A stretch of 64,000 nt of DNA from an uncultured Rickettsiales bacterium (GCA_913046825.1 CAJWTF010000004.1:11224-75223); one strand, 5' to 3'. Counted from the first letter of the stretch, positions 1 to 9,248 are shown. Notes: generated from the sequence alone by a model not told the origin. Numbers and translations are program-made.

Positions 1-1038
1 TATCTGATCTGGTTCCGCCATACGCTCTCGCTGCCGGTGGAAAACGAAGTCGCGGTTGATCGGGTGGCACCCGATGGCGATCTATTGAAACTTTCCCTTA
101 ACGGCGCCAATGAAGATGAAATTTGGACACGCCGCGTTGTCTTGGCGACGGGTCGCGAAGGTTTGGGCGCGGCGAGCATTCCGGACTTCATAAATACCGT
201 GCCGAAGGAGCGCTGGGCGCATTCCTCCGACGATATAGATTTTGCCGCCAAAAAAGGAAAACGCGTGGTCGTGATCGGCGGCGGTGCCTCGGCGGTAGAG
301 AATGCGGCCGAGGCGTTGGAGGCCGGTGCGGCGGAAGTACGCCTTCTGGTGCGCCGGGAGGCGATGCCGCAAATCAACAAGATGATGGGCATTGGTTCCT
401 TCGGTCTCGTCGCCGGATTTTCTATGCTCTCGGATGATTGGCGATGGCGCTATCTTCATTACAACGCGGTGGCGCAAACCCCGGCGCCGCGCGGCTCAAC
501 TTTGCGGGTGAGCCGCCATCCGAATGCTTATTTTCACTTTGGTGTGACGATCTCCCGGATTGAACCCCAAGCAGATTACTTGGCGATATCGACGACTAAA
601 GGCCACGCGCTGGAAACAGACTTCATCATTCTTGGCACCGGTTTCGACACCGACCCGATGAAGCAGCCGGTCATGGATGGCTACGCGGACAACATCTTGC
701 AATGGCGGGATTGCTACACGCCACCGCCGGGTCTGGAGAATGAAGGCTTGGCGCTGTTCCCCTACCTCAACCGGGATTTTTCCTTCAAGGAGCGTGAAGT
801 TGGCAAGACGCCTTGGCTTGAGCGAATCCACTGTTTCAACTACGGCTCCAAAATGAGCCTTGGCAATATCAGCGGCGATATTCCGGCGGTGAGCGAAGGT
901 GCTGCCTGGCTAGTACGCGAAATGGCCGCCGGTTTCTACACCGAGGACATTGAGCGGCACTGGCAGTTCCTGCAAGATTACGACACGCCGGAACTGCAAG
1001 GCGACGAATGGACGCCGAGTGATTTGCCCAACCCCTAA
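1..1038 (+). CDS. FAD-dependent NAD(P)-binding oxidoreductase, 5'-truncated by the window edge
   Basis: The reading frame is open from base 1, so the true start and the first FAD-binding Rossmann motif lie outside the window. What remains is the C-terminal part of a flavoprotein monooxygenase-like oxidoreductase. A second dinucleotide-binding motif (VVVIGGGASAVENA, about residue 95 of the visible part) follows an ATG-type strand (VVLATGREG), the usual layout of FMO/BVMO-like enzymes in which NADPH binds the second Rossmann fold. A later ILGTGFDTDP strand is typical of the same fold. The substrate is unknown. It lies 27 bp upstream of two AhpD-fold genes on the same strand and probably shares their transcript. 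Confidence 0.75.
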   Translation, partial: YLIWFRHTLSLPVENEVAVDRVAPDGDLLKLSLNGANEDEIWTRRVVLATGREGLGAASIPDFINTVPKERWAHSSDDIDFAAKKGKRVVVIGGGASAVENAAEALEAGAAEVRLLVRREAMPQINKMMGIGSFGLVAGFSMLSDDWRWRYLHYNAVAQTPAPRGSTLRVSRHPNAYFHFGVTISRIEPQADYLAISTTKGHALETDFIILGTGFDTDPMKQPVMDGYADNILQWRDCYTPPPGLENEGLALFPYLNRDFSFKEREVGKTPWLERIHCFNYGSKMSLGNISGDIPAVSEGAAWLVREMAAGFYTEDIERHWQFLQDYDTPELQGDEWTPSDLPNP

Positions 1039-1065
1039 CCCGACCCCAACAATGGATCTGCAAAC

Positions 1066-1563
1066 ATGAGCGATATTTTCGAGACCGCTGCCGTCCGGGC
1101 GAGCGGATTAAAAGCGGACCATCCGTTGACCGCCGCCCTTTCGGGTCGCGACGATATCCTGACCATGACCCAACAGGCGCACGACGCCGCGTTGACGCCG
1201 GATGAGCCTGGCGGATTGTCACACGGCGAGCGCGCGGCGCTCTGCTGTAGGATGGCGCGATTGAACCGGGAAGAGGGATTGGCGGCGCATTTCCTGGCGT
1301 TGATGGCAGGTGTGTCGGCGGCTACCGCGCAGCTTGCCGATCCGGGTTTCGACGGCGGAGATGACGCCCGTCTTGGCGCCATCCTACGCCATACCGATCT
1401 GGTGACTACCGATGCCAAGAGCGTCGTGACGGGCGATATCGCAGCGCTGAAAGATGCCGGTGTCTCCGAAGACGATATCGTTCGGTTGTCGGAACTGGTT
1501 GCCTTCATCAGTTACCAAATACGCCTGACTATTGGGTTACGCCTGATGGGAGACACGCTATGA
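1066..1563 (+). CDS. CMD domain protein of the Avi_7170 type
   Basis: A 165-residue carboxymuconolactone-decarboxylase-fold protein. The N-terminal half (HPLTAALSGR, GGLSHGERAAL) matches what I remember of the Avi_7170-type family, which occurs next to a second, cysteine-containing AhpD-like partner, as it does here. This protein has no CxxC motif; its only cysteines are the pair in ALCCRM (about residue 60). The ATG is preceded by ATCTGCAAAC, a weak ribosome site. Its stop overlaps the next start (ATGA at 1560), indicating translational coupling. A role with the partner in peroxide or radical chemistry is inference. Confidence 0.7.
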   Translation: MSDIFETAAVRASGLKADHPLTAALSGRDDILTMTQQAHDAALTPDEPGGLSHGERAALCCRMARLNREEGLAAHFLALMAGVSAATAQLADPGFDGGDDARLGAILRHTDLVTTDAKSVVTGDIAALKDAGVSEDDIVRLSELVAFISYQIRLTIGLRLMGDTL

Positions 1564-2141
1564 GCGATATCCTCCACAAGTTCACGACCACGGTCCCCCA
1601 TTGGCGCCCGCGCGTCACGCCCATCAAACTGGAAGACGCCACGCCGGATCAACTGGATGCGCTGAAGGTCACCCCATCGAACACCAAGGTCTCGGACTAT
1701 GTCCTCGTCCTGGCCCGCGATAGCGAGACCCTGCGTGAGCGCACGCCGCTCTTCAACGCCATCATGTATAATCGGGGCGGGATGTCCCGTGCCGAGCGGG
1801 AACTGGGCGCTGTCGGCACGTCCATCGTTAATCGCTGTGTCTATTGTGCTGCCGTGCATGCCAGCCGGTACAATGTGCTGGCCAAGGATGTTGCCGTCAT
1901 CGAGCGTATTTTCGCCGACGGGGAAGATGCGGAACTTGATCCGCGTCAGAGTGCCATTTTCAATTTTTCGGTCAAGCTATCGAAATGCCCGCCGGATGTC
2001 TCAAAAGCCGATATGGAAGCGCTCACCGCTGCCGGGCTCGGTCCCGACGAAGTGCTCGATCTGGTCTTGTCGGCGGCGTTGTTCGGTTGGGCGAATCGGC
2101 TCATGCATACCCTTGGCGATCCCATCGAGAATGAGGATTAG
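1560..2141 (+). CDS. Peroxidase-related AhpD-like protein of the Avi_7169 type
   Basis: A 193-residue AhpD-fold protein. The redox motif is visible near residue 94: NRCVYCAAVHASRY gives the CxxC plus the downstream histidine of alkylhydroperoxidase-like proteins. Conserved flanks include RSLFNAIMY-like FNAIMYNRGGMSRAERELGA and the C-terminal ANRLMHTLGDP. It overlaps the preceding CMD gene by 4 nt. In other genomes this pair is often found near luciferase-like monooxygenases and oligopeptide-type ABC genes (from memory). Both gene types occur within the next 4 kb here, but not in the same operon. The family name is fairly secure; the peroxide substrate is unknown. Confidence 0.8.
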   Translation: MSDILHKFTTTVPHWRPRVTPIKLEDATPDQLDALKVTPSNTKVSDYVLVLARDSETLRERTPLFNAIMYNRGGMSRAERELGAVGTSIVNRCVYCAAVHASRYNVLAKDVAVIERIFADGEDAELDPRQSAIFNFSVKLSKCPPDVSKADMEALTAAGLGPDEVLDLVLSAALFGWANRLMHTLGDPIENED

Positions 2142-3109
2142 GCGCGACTGTGAGGCGACTGTAGCCAGTTCATATCCGGGCCCGTCGGGACAATCTGGTT
2201 TGGATTAAGTTGCGGCATCGACATGTAATATCCGGATTTTATCTCTATAAAGTCACAGGTCTCCGCGATGCCGGGCCACTGATAGAGCTCACGGGTATAG
2301 TCGGAAAGATTGGGATAATCTTGGAGCCGCCGCAGATTACATTTGAAAAGTCCAAAGTAGACGGGATCAAAGCGTAACAGCGTTGGGAAGGTGCGCCAGT
2401 CCGCCTCCGTGATGCGATCGCCGGCTAAGTAGCGTTGCTGTCCCAGACGCTCCTCTAGCCAGTCCATCCCTATAAACACCTTGGCGACAGCCTCTTCATA
2501 CGCGGCCTGCGTCTTGGCGAAACCGGTACGATATACGCCGTTGTTGATGTGGTCGTAGATGAAGGCGTTGACTTCATCTATTTCCGCGTGGAGACCTGCT
2601 GGGCAGTAGTCCATTGAGTTGGCGCCCAGCTGATCGAACGCCGAATTGAACATTCGAATGATTTCAGAAGATTCGTTGTTCACAATCGTCTTACGTTCTC
2701 GGTCCCACAATGCGGGGACCGTTACTTTGCCGGTATAGGCGGGGTCGGCGGATGTATAGACTTGATGAAGGCGAAAGATGCCGTCGTCGCGCGGCTTCAT
2801 ATCGTCGTAGCCTTCTGTATAAGACCATCCCTCGGACTTGGGTGCATCCGCATGGGAAATTGAAATGACGCTTTCGAGCCCTTTCAGCTTTCGGTAGATG
2901 ACCGCCCGGTGTGCCCACGGGCAGCTTGGGGCGACGAACAGATGGTATCGTCCCGCCTCCGCCCAAAATCCATCGTCGCCGGATATACCCGCCGTGCCGT
3001 CGGGCGTAATCCAGTTACGGAAAGCGGAGGATGCGCGAATGAAAGCGCCGTTGCGATCTGTCGGTCGTTCGTCGCTCCCATCCCATTTACCGTCGACCAG
3101 TTGACCCAT
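2138..3109 (-). CDS. Glutathionyl-hydroquinone reductase (Xi-class GST)
   Basis: A 323-residue protein of the YqjG/EcfG type, which reduces glutathionyl-hydroquinones with glutathione. The diagnostic CPWA motif (APSCPWAHRA, catalytic Cys63) is present, and the length fits the family (about 320-330). The C-terminal GST helical domain runs from about residue 160. I chose the ATG at 3109 over the one at 3115 and the much longer upstream frame. AAAGGGA ends 6 nt before 3109, while it abuts 3115. The gene converges on the AhpD-like gene with a 4-nt overlap of the stop codons. It probably handles quinone conjugates from aromatic catabolism, but nothing nearby proves this. Confidence 0.88.
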   Translation of the reverse strand: MGQLVDGKWDGSDERPTDRNGAFIRASSAFRNWITPDGTAGISGDDGFWAEAGRYHLFVAPSCPWAHRAVIYRKLKGLESVISISHADAPKSEGWSYTEGYDDMKPRDDGIFRLHQVYTSADPAYTGKVTVPALWDRERKTIVNNESSEIIRMFNSAFDQLGANSMDYCPAGLHAEIDEVNAFIYDHINNGVYRTGFAKTQAAYEEAVAKVFIGMDWLEERLGQQRYLAGDRITEADWRTFPTLLRFDPVYFGLFKCNLRRLQDYPNLSDYTRELYQWPGIAETCDFIEIKSGYYMSMPQLNPNQIVPTGPDMNWLQSPHSRA

Positions 3110-3283
3110 TCTCATTCCCTTTCGCGTAATTATTGGCGGATTTCTGTGGGTACGGTTCATCTTCATAGAAAGAACTGCATAAACAATTCTTTTTTGGTTC
3201 GACCTTGGCATCGTTTCACACGCGGCTCTATTAAAATAGCCTCTCCAATTGGAACGCTCACGACATGAAAGCGGACACTTCCT

Positions 3284-3666
3284 ATGATTGATTTTATCGG
3301 ACAGCCGGAGCCGAATTCCATTCGGCCCTTTAGCCGTGCGACACGAGCCGGCGGATTGATATTTGTCTCCGGTCATTCGGCACCGCACGATCCCACCAAT
3401 GTATCCAGAGGGGCGATACACCAGGTGAGCAAGTTCGGAATGCTCTCACCTTCATCGACAATATTCTGCGAGCGGAAGGGAGTTCCCTGCAGCGCGTCGT
3501 GCTGGTGACGATATTGATCACGGACCCGGCGAATTATGCGGCCTGCAATGGGGAATATGTGAAGCACTTTTCTGATGGGCTGCCCGCGCGTCATACAGCG
3601 CGTTTTGGTGTCCCGACGGAAGCGATGGTTGGGTTCTCCTGCATTGCTCTGGCTGCGGATGGATAG
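3284..3666 (+). pseudogene. RidA-family gene broken by a frameshift
   Basis: The first frame (from ATG 3284) encodes the N-terminal half of a RidA/YjgF protein (SRATRAGGLIFVSGHSAPHD) and runs off family around 3425, stopping at 3506-3508. From about 3425 the +1 frame continues the family (QVRNALTFIDNILRAEG, then VVLVTILITDPANYAACNGEY and a C-terminal FGVPTEAMVGFSCIALA) to TAG at 3664-3666. Joined, the two parts give a normal RidA of about 127 residues. RidA proteins deaminate reactive enamines and imines. Either a real frameshift has inactivated the gene or the assembly has an indel near 3420-3430. No slippery run is present to suggest programmed shifting. Confidence 0.75.
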
Positions 3667-3770
3667 CGGCGTTCGTAGTGCCCTGGCAGTACGGGCTCAG
3701 AAGGCTACTTAACGCTTATGCGACGATTTTGATGACCCTGATGACCCTCCCCAGAAATGGTTGAACCGCT

Positions 3771-4745
3771 ATGCTGAGGCATACGATCAAGCGAATCCTG
3801 TTGATGTTCCCCACTTTGTTTGGGGCGGCCGTGCTGGTGTTTTTCCTGCTGCGGATCGTGCCGGGGGATATATGCGAGATCCGTTTCGGTGGGATCGAAG
3901 GAGGCGTTTTTGATCAAGAAGCAGTCGATATTTGCCGCCAGGCCAACGGCCTCGATCAACCGCTTTCGGTCCAATTTACGGAATTTGTTCGTGGGCTCAT
4001 TGTGCTCGACTTCGGCGTCTCGATGTGGTCCCGCTCTCCTATCGTGGATGATCTCCGCCATCGGTTTCCGCTTTCAATCCAACTGACGATTATGGCGATG
4101 GCAGTGTCGATTGTCATCGGCATTCCGTTGGGAGTCGTCGCCGCTCTGCGACAGGATACGTGGATCGACTATACCGCGCGCACTTTCGGTATTGTAGGCA
4201 TGGCGGTTCCCTCCTTCTGGCTCGGAATGATGATTATTGTGGGCCTCTTGGTCTCGACGCATCAGCTTTTCGACAATGCTTGGATGCCGCCGCTCGAATA
4301 CGTTTCGTTCTTTGAGGACCCGGTCGAAAATCTCGCGCAATTATTTTGGCCCGCCTTGGCGGTCGGATATCGGTTCTCCGCCTCGTTGACCCGCTGGACG
4401 CGATCCGCTCTTCTTGAAGTCCTGCACGAGGATTACCTCCGCACGGCTCGCGCCAAGGGATTGCTGAAGACCATCGTCATTCGACGTCATGCCTTGAAGA
4501 ATTCGATGCTGCCGGTCGTTACGCTTCTGGGGATGGAATTCGCGGCGCTGATGAGTGGCTTGGTCGTCACCGAACAAGTTTTCAATCTGAACGGAATCGG
4601 TAAATGGTTTGTGGTCTCCGTTGAGAATCACGACTTCACATCGACGCAAACCCTCGTCATGCTTTTTGCGCTAATTTTTGTCGTGACGAACTTCGTCGTC
4701 GACCTCATCTATGCTTGGCTCGATCCACGCATTCGCTACAGCTAA
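3771..4745 (+). CDS. Peptide/nickel-type ABC transporter permease (DppB family)
   Basis: A 324-residue integral membrane protein. The N-terminal membrane segment (ILLMFPTLFGAAVLVFFLLR) and the RIVPGD motif right after it are hallmarks of DppB/OppB permeases. The EAA coupling loop, which docks with the ATPase, is at about residues 222-240 (DYLRTARAKGLLKTIVIRRH). The last helices end in LDPRIRY, again typical. It is followed 12 nt later by the DppC partner. There is no substrate-binding protein and no ATPase gene on either side, so this is half a transporter unless the rest is elsewhere. Substrate unknown. Confidence 0.88.
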   Translation: MLRHTIKRILLMFPTLFGAAVLVFFLLRIVPGDICEIRFGGIEGGVFDQEAVDICRQANGLDQPLSVQFTEFVRGLIVLDFGVSMWSRSPIVDDLRHRFPLSIQLTIMAMAVSIVIGIPLGVVAALRQDTWIDYTARTFGIVGMAVPSFWLGMMIIVGLLVSTHQLFDNAWMPPLEYVSFFEDPVENLAQLFWPALAVGYRFSASLTRWTRSALLEVLHEDYLRTARAKGLLKTIVIRRHALKNSMLPVVTLLGMEFAALMSGLVVTEQVFNLNGIGKWFVVSVENHDFTSTQTLVMLFALIFVVTNFVVDLIYAWLDPRIRYS

Positions 4746-4757
4746 CCAGCCCTCATC

Positions 4758-5651
4758 ATGACATTGCCCAAAACCACCCTGACCAACAGCGAGCTGCCGC
4801 CGCCGGTAACAATTGGCCAAAGGCTGATGCGGTTAATTCGCCAGAAAAAGTTGGGTGCGTTCGGCGGTGCGATCATTCTGGCCATGATCTTGATGGCGGT
4901 ATTCGCTGAAACAATGTCACCCTATGATCCTCTCGAAAACAACTACGAGCACATATTTCAAGCGCCGAACTCTGAGCATTGGCTCGGTACCGACCGCTAT
5001 GGTCGCGATATCTTAAGCCGCATCATTCACGGCTCTAGAACGGCCCTCTTCATCGGTATAATCAGCGCTTTCCTGGGCGCGACCACGGGCTTTGTCCTCG
5101 GCCTCGCGAGCGGTTATTTCGGCGGTATGTTTGACCTCATTTTCATGCGCTTCATCGATCTCTTTATGGCCTTTCCACCGCTGATCATGGTCCTGGCGAT
5201 CGTCGCGACCTTTGGCAACGCGATGCCATATGTCATCGCCGCCATTTCCGTCTCGATCATTCCCGATAGCGTGCGCATTATCCGCGCCAATGCGTTGCAG
5301 GTTCGCCAAGCGCCTTATGTTGATTCCGCGATTGCACTGGGATTCAGCCATGCGCGCATCATATTCCGGCACATGCTGCCGAACGTTATGGCACCTTATC
5401 TGATCATTTTTACGGCAGCGGTCGGCGGTGCGATCCTGGCGGAAGCGGCGCTTTCCTTTCTGGGTCTTGGTGTAAACGAACCGACCCCAGCCTGGGGTTT
5501 GATGCTGCAAGGGGGGACGGAAGAATCGATTACCGGCGTCTATTGGACGGCGTTCTTCCCGGGCGTTGCGATTACTTTGGCCGTCTTCGGGTTTTTTGTC
5601 TTGGGTGACGCGTTGCGCGACGTGCTCGACCCGAAGCTGCGTCGCGGGTAA
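4758..5651 (+). CDS. Peptide/nickel-type ABC transporter permease (DppC family)
   Basis: A 297-residue inner-membrane permease, second of the pair. Features are an N-terminal membrane segment (AFGGAIILAMILMAVFAE), the periplasmic HWLGTDRYGRDILSRI motif that marks DppC/OppC proteins (about residues 74-90), and the EAA loop YVDSAIALGFSHARIIFRH around residue 190. The C-terminal FVLGDALRDVLDPKLRRG is the family ending. It would form the translocation channel with the upstream DppB protein. The gene converges on the LLM oxidoreductase with a 12-nt gap. No ATPase gene follows. Confidence 0.88.
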   Translation: MTLPKTTLTNSELPPPVTIGQRLMRLIRQKKLGAFGGAIILAMILMAVFAETMSPYDPLENNYEHIFQAPNSEHWLGTDRYGRDILSRIIHGSRTALFIGIISAFLGATTGFVLGLASGYFGGMFDLIFMRFIDLFMAFPPLIMVLAIVATFGNAMPYVIAAISVSIIPDSVRIIRANALQVRQAPYVDSAIALGFSHARIIFRHMLPNVMAPYLIIFTAAVGGAILAEAALSFLGLGVNEPTPAWGLMLQGGTEESITGVYWTAFFPGVAITLAVFGFFVLGDALRDVLDPKLRRG

Positions 5652-5663
5652 ATCTCGAACGCG

Positions 5664-6644
5664 CTAAGCCATCGCCTCGGCCAACAGCTCGAAGGATCGC
5701 ACCCGTGCCTTGTGATCCCAAATCGCTGCGGCGACCATGAGTTCGTCGGCGCCGGTGGCCTCGATCAATGGCGCCAGCTTGTCCTTGATTGTCGCCTTCG
5801 AGCCGTGAAACGAGCACGCCAACATTGACGACGATTGCGATTTCTCCATCGGCGACCAGAAATCCTCGATGTCGTCGACGGGCGGCGGTAACTGTCCGCG
5901 TGTGCCGCGCACCATGCGGGTGAAATTCTGTTGCGGTGAGGTGAACAACCGCTTCGCTTCGTCCTCGGTGTCGGCGACAATGGAATTGCAGCCGACCATC
6001 ACATAGGGCTTGTCGAGCTGTGCCGACGGCTCGAACCGCTCGCGGTAGACCGACACGGCCTGCATCAAGGCCTGCGGAGCGAAATGTGAGGCGAAGGCGT
6101 AGGGCAGGCCGAGTGCCGCGGCAAGTTGGGCGCCGAATAGGCTGGATCCGAGAATCCACAGTGGCACGTTGGTATCCTCGCCAGGAATAGCATGGATTGC
6201 CTGGTTTTCCTGTGGCGGGCCAAGCAGTGCTTGCAGCTCTAGCACGTCTTGCGGAAAATACTCTGACGCGCCTGGGTCGCGCCGCAGCGCTTGTAGCGTG
6301 CGCTGATCGGTCCCCGGTGCCCGTCCTAACCCAAGGTCAATACGGTCGGGAAACAGCGTCGCCAAGGTGCCGAATTGTTCCGCGATGATCATGGGTGAGT
6401 GGTTCGGCAGCATGATGCCGCCGGCGCCAACCCGGATTGTGTTGGTGCCAGCCGCGACGTGACAGATACAGACCGCGGTAGCGGCACTGGCAATACCCGC
6501 GAGGTTGTGATGTTCGGCGAGCCAGAAGCGTGAAAAGCCAGCGGCTTCCGCGTGTTGAGCCAGGTCGAGCGCATTTGCCAGCGCGTCGGCCGGGGTGAAT
6601 CCTTCGCCAATATTGGCGAGGTCGAGGACGGAGAGTTTTACCAT
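5664..6644 (-). CDS. Luciferase-like (LLM class) flavin-dependent oxidoreductase
   Basis: A 326-residue single-domain TIM-barrel flavoprotein of the bacterial luciferase superfamily, resembling the YhbW/MsnO8 group. Seen directly: AEHHN (residues 43-47), [28 protein letters not shown] and the [14 protein letters not shown] segment, all conserved FMN-site landmarks of this group. Such enzymes use FMNH2 supplied by a separate reductase to oxygenate small organic molecules. The gene stands alone on the minus strand, converging with the DppC gene. Its start is ATG at 6644, with no better upstream candidate. Substrate unknown. Confidence 0.85.
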   Translation of the reverse strand: MVKLSVLDLANIGEGFTPADALANALDLAQHAEAAGFSRFWLAEHHNLAGIASAATAVCICHVAAGTNTIRVGAGGIMLPNHSPMIIAEQFGTLATLFPDRIDLGLGRAPGTDQRTLQALRRDPGASEYFPQDVLELQALLGPPQENQAIHAIPGEDTNVPLWILGSSLFGAQLAAALGLPYAFASHFAPQALMQAVSVYRERFEPSAQLDKPYVMVGCNSIVADTEDEAKRLFTSPQQNFTRMVRGTRGQLPPPVDDIEDFWSPMEKSQSSSMLACSFHGSKATIKDKLAPLIEATGADELMVAAAIWDHKARVRSFELLAEAMA

Positions 6645-6703
6645 GGCGCCAATTTAGAGCATGCGCGCCGCCATACCAGCAAGCATCGATCTTAATAACA
6701 AAA

Positions 6704-6731
6704 CAGCGGTGGCTCGCTGGAGCCACCGCTG
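6704..6731 (-). terminator. Rho-independent terminator of the peroxiredoxin gene
   Basis: A perfect 12-bp stem (CAGCGGTGGCTC / GAGCCACCGCTG) with a GCTG loop. On the minus strand it is followed by TTTTGTTATT and lies 23 bp past the stop of the peroxiredoxin gene. On the plus strand a T-run (ATTTTTT) also follows the stem, so it could work both ways, but only the minus-strand gene ends here. Confidence 0.85.
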
Positions 6732-6754
6732 CATATTTTTTCGATGCCGATGAC

Positions 6755-7408
6755 TTAGTTCGGCAGTTTTGCCTTGCGTAGATAAGGTGTGAGCGTTTCA
6801 AAGTCGCCAAACCTTGCCTTCGCATCTTCATTGCTGACATTTGCTGGTATTACAATGGCATCACCGACTTCCCAGTTAACCGGCGTCGCGACGCCATTTG
6901 CCGACGACGTTTGCAAGGCATCGAGTGCGCGCAATACTTCCGCAAAATTACGCCCAACCGTCATAGGGTATGTCATGGAGAGTTTGAGCTGTTTGTCGGG
7001 CCCGATGATAAACACCGAACGCACGGTGGCGCTGTCGGCGGATGTGCGTCCATCCGGTAAATAAGCCTCCGCCGGAAGCATGTCGAACGACTTGGAGACC
7101 GCTAGCCCGTCATCGGCGATAATTGGGAAGTCAGGTGCGGCGCCGCCGATTTTTTCGATGTCAGCCTTCCAATTCCGATGGTCTTCGGTGCTGTCGACAG
7201 AGACGCCGATCAGTTTAGTGCCGCGCTTCTTCCATTCCGCTGAGAGCTGTGCCACTGCGCCAAACTCGGTCGTGCAGACCGGTGTGAAATCCTTTGGATG
7301 CGAAAACAGGATCGCCCAATCGTCGCCGATCCACTCGTGCAGCGACAGAGCACCTTGGTCCGTCTCCACTTTTAGATCGGGAATAGTGTCATTTATACGT
7401 AGGCTCAT
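6755..7408 (-). CDS. 1-Cys peroxiredoxin (Prx6-type)
   Basis: A 217-residue thiol peroxidase. The peroxidatic site is HPKDFTPVCTTE with Cys45, and the PVCTTE form plus the length of about 217 and the long C-terminal domain point to the Prx6/1-Cys subfamily. Only one further relevant motif is expected, and I see no clear resolving cysteine, which fits a 1-Cys mechanism using an external thiol. A perfect hairpin terminator follows at 6704-6731. The gene lies 123 bp downstream of the dapB-like gene on the same strand, so it may have its own promoter in that AT-rich gap. Confidence 0.9.
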   Translation of the reverse strand: MSLRINDTIPDLKVETDQGALSLHEWIGDDWAILFSHPKDFTPVCTTEFGAVAQLSAEWKKRGTKLIGVSVDSTEDHRNWKADIEKIGGAAPDFPIIADDGLAVSKSFDMLPAEAYLPDGRTSADSATVRSVFIIGPDKQLKLSMTYPMTVGRNFAEVLRALDALQTSSANGVATPVNWEVGDAIVIPANVSNEDAKARFGDFETLTPYLRKAKLPN

Positions 7409-7531
7409 ATTCTTAAGTCTCCCGTTTGAAAATTATTTTTAGCCGCGTGTATGAAGAAGGGTTAATGATCCTCCTCCCTCCCTTAATGACACATTCACGA
7501 AGTTGTGCTTATCAGCCGTGCTTTGGTCTCG

Positions 7532-8251
7532 CTAGCCCGCTAGCACCTCGGGAAGAGCATAAAATCCCGGTCCCTTTGTCGTCAGCCATCGACAGGCCGC
7601 TAATAAAACATCCGTGTCGATTTCGGGACGCGTCACATTGTGGCTGATACGGATTTCGTCGTTGTGGCCAGCAAAGATGATCTCATGGTTGCTATAGGCA
7701 CCTCCTGCCCGCAGGGAGACGATTTCAGGCAGCGTGTCCTCGTTTCGTCCGGCCTGAATTCGCCGCGCGATTTCGGCGGAGGTGCCGCTCGGCGTATCTT
7801 TTTTCTCTCGGTGATGCACGCCGATCACTTTGGCGTCGTATGCGGGACCAAGCTGGCCGGAAAGTGTTTCGAGAATGCTGAACAAGGTGGCGGCGCCCCA
7901 GGAAATATTTGGTGCGTAGAGAATTGGAATACTGGCGGTGAAATCTTCAAGCGCTCCGAACTCCGTGTTTGTCGGCGCGGTCGTTCCTACGAAAAAGGGC
8001 CGCCCTGCGGCCGCGCACAGCGCCGCTAATTCCAGCGTGCGTTCAAAATCCGTAAAGTCGAGGAGAACGTCGCACGCTCCGAGTGTAGACCCTGTATCAT
8101 CGCTTAATGGCGCTTTACAGCCTATCGCCGCTATTTGAGATGATCGCACCAGGCCGGTGACAAAATCGACACCGTCCATGGCGTATAGCGCATCTCCAAC
8201 GCGGCGACCCATGCGCCCGGTCGCGCCGGAAAGTGCGACTTTAATGCCCAT
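7532..8251 (-). CDS. dapB: 4-hydroxy-tetrahydrodipicolinate reductase (DapB-like)
   Basis: A 239-residue reductase that would make tetrahydrodipicolinate in lysine/DAP synthesis. Seen: the NAD(P) loop ALSGATGRMGR at the N terminus, and the catalytic motif VHHREKKDTPSGT with the two histidines and the lysine of DapB. The start is ATG 8251; the frame runs further upstream but without family similarity and into the TauD gene. It is about 30 residues shorter than usual DapB, and the usual GTTG turn reads GTTAPT. It sits 33 bp after a TauD gene in what looks like a catabolic operon, so it may be a paralogue with another substrate. The window does not show whether a second dapB exists. Confidence 0.72.
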   Translation of the reverse strand: MGIKVALSGATGRMGRRVGDALYAMDGVDFVTGLVRSSQIAAIGCKAPLSDDTGSTLGACDVLLDFTDFERTLELAALCAAAGRPFFVGTTAPTNTEFGALEDFTASIPILYAPNISWGAATLFSILETLSGQLGPAYDAKVIGVHHREKKDTPSGTSAEIARRIQAGRNEDTLPEIVSLRAGGAYSNHEIIFAGHNDEIRISHNVTRPEIDTDVLLAACRWLTTKGPGFYALPEVLAG

Positions 8252-8283
8252 CCGATAAATGCCTCCGGCGTCGGTTTTCACCG

Positions 8284-9186
8284 CTATCGATTCGAGGCGC
8301 TCGGCTGGAAGTCGTCCGCCAGATCGTCGCGCCCGGTCTGAACCAGCTCGCTCTCGGGCTCGCCCGCGACGCGTGTGTGGCGCATTATGCGTATTTCGCT
8401 GTGATCGTAGGGGCAAGCACGATGCAGGATGCAGCGGTTGTCCCACATCATCACATCACCCGGTTGCCATTGATGGGCATAGGTGCGCGGGGGGCGTGCG
8501 GCGTATTCCAACAGATCGTCGAGCAGGGCCTGTCCTTCCTCGCGCGGCATGCCGGCGATCTCATAGGCATGGCGGCCGATGAAGAGCGATTTGCGTCCGG
8601 TGACCGGGTGAGTCTTTACCAACGGGCGCAACGGCGCGCCCTTGTTGTGATAGCCGTAGCCGTCGCCGCTTTTGAATTCAAAACCGTTCTTCTTCTGTGA
8701 TTGATAGAGCGAGTGGTAGGCGGCGAGCCCTTCGATCTTGCCTTTGGTCTCATCGTCCAACTTGTCATAAGCATTGCGCATATCGGCGAGTTCGGTCTCA
8801 CCGCCAGCGGACGGCACCTGGATTGCGGCTAGGATTGAGGCCTTAGCCGCGAGCGGCATGTAGGAGCTGTCCGTGTGCCAGCCTTCGTTTCCGCGCAAAG
8901 TCCGGAAGCGTGCTTCGTCCTTGCTGTACGGTGTGCCATCTGCTTTCAGGTTGCTGATTGGGACCGCTTTCTTGGTCGGGTCCGGGCGGAGCAATTCCAT
9001 ATTACCGAAGCGTTCCGCAAAGGCGATTTGCTCGTCCTCGCTTAGGTGTTGGTCTGGAAATACCAATGCTGCGTATTCGTGGAAAGCCCCCTCGACGACG
9101 AGCCATTCGCCGGTGTCCATATCTCCGAGTTTGATGTCTGTGACAACCGCGCCGAAGCTGGCGGCGATGGGTGTGATTGTGGGCAT
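8284..9186 (-). CDS. TauD/TfdA-family 2-oxoglutarate-dependent dioxygenase
   Basis: A 300-residue Fe(II)/2-oxoglutarate dioxygenase. The iron facial triad is visible as His104-Thr-Asp106 (GWHTDSSYMP) and the distal His255 (DNRCILHRA). An arginine-rich segment just after it (IRIMRHTRV) supplies the 2-oxoglutarate carboxylate ligand. Family members hydroxylate taurine, chlorophenoxyacetates or other small acids; the substrate here cannot be assigned. GGAGGAA-like bases (GGGAGGAACGCAGC) precede the ATG at 9186. It lies between a Baeyer-Villiger monooxygenase (63 bp upstream) and the DapB-like gene (33 bp downstream), all on the minus strand. Confidence 0.88.
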   Translation of the reverse strand: MPTITPIAASFGAVVTDIKLGDMDTGEWLVVEGAFHEYAALVFPDQHLSEDEQIAFAERFGNMELLRPDPTKKAVPISNLKADGTPYSKDEARFRTLRGNEGWHTDSSYMPLAAKASILAAIQVPSAGGETELADMRNAYDKLDDETKGKIEGLAAYHSLYQSQKKNGFEFKSGDGYGYHNKGAPLRPLVKTHPVTGRKSLFIGRHAYEIAGMPREEGQALLDDLLEYAARPPRTYAHQWQPGDVMMWDNRCILHRACPYDHSEIRIMRHTRVAGEPESELVQTGRDDLADDFQPSASNR

Positions 9187-9248
9187 GCTGCGTTCCTCCC
9201 TTTCAAATCACGTTGGCCGACCGTTGGGTTTAGGCAAGTCTACGCCAA

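Noticed and set aside
7496..7545. CTAGCCCGCTAG near the end of the dapB-like gene as a terminator
   Set aside because: The stem is short, no T-run follows on the minus strand, and it overlaps the coding end.
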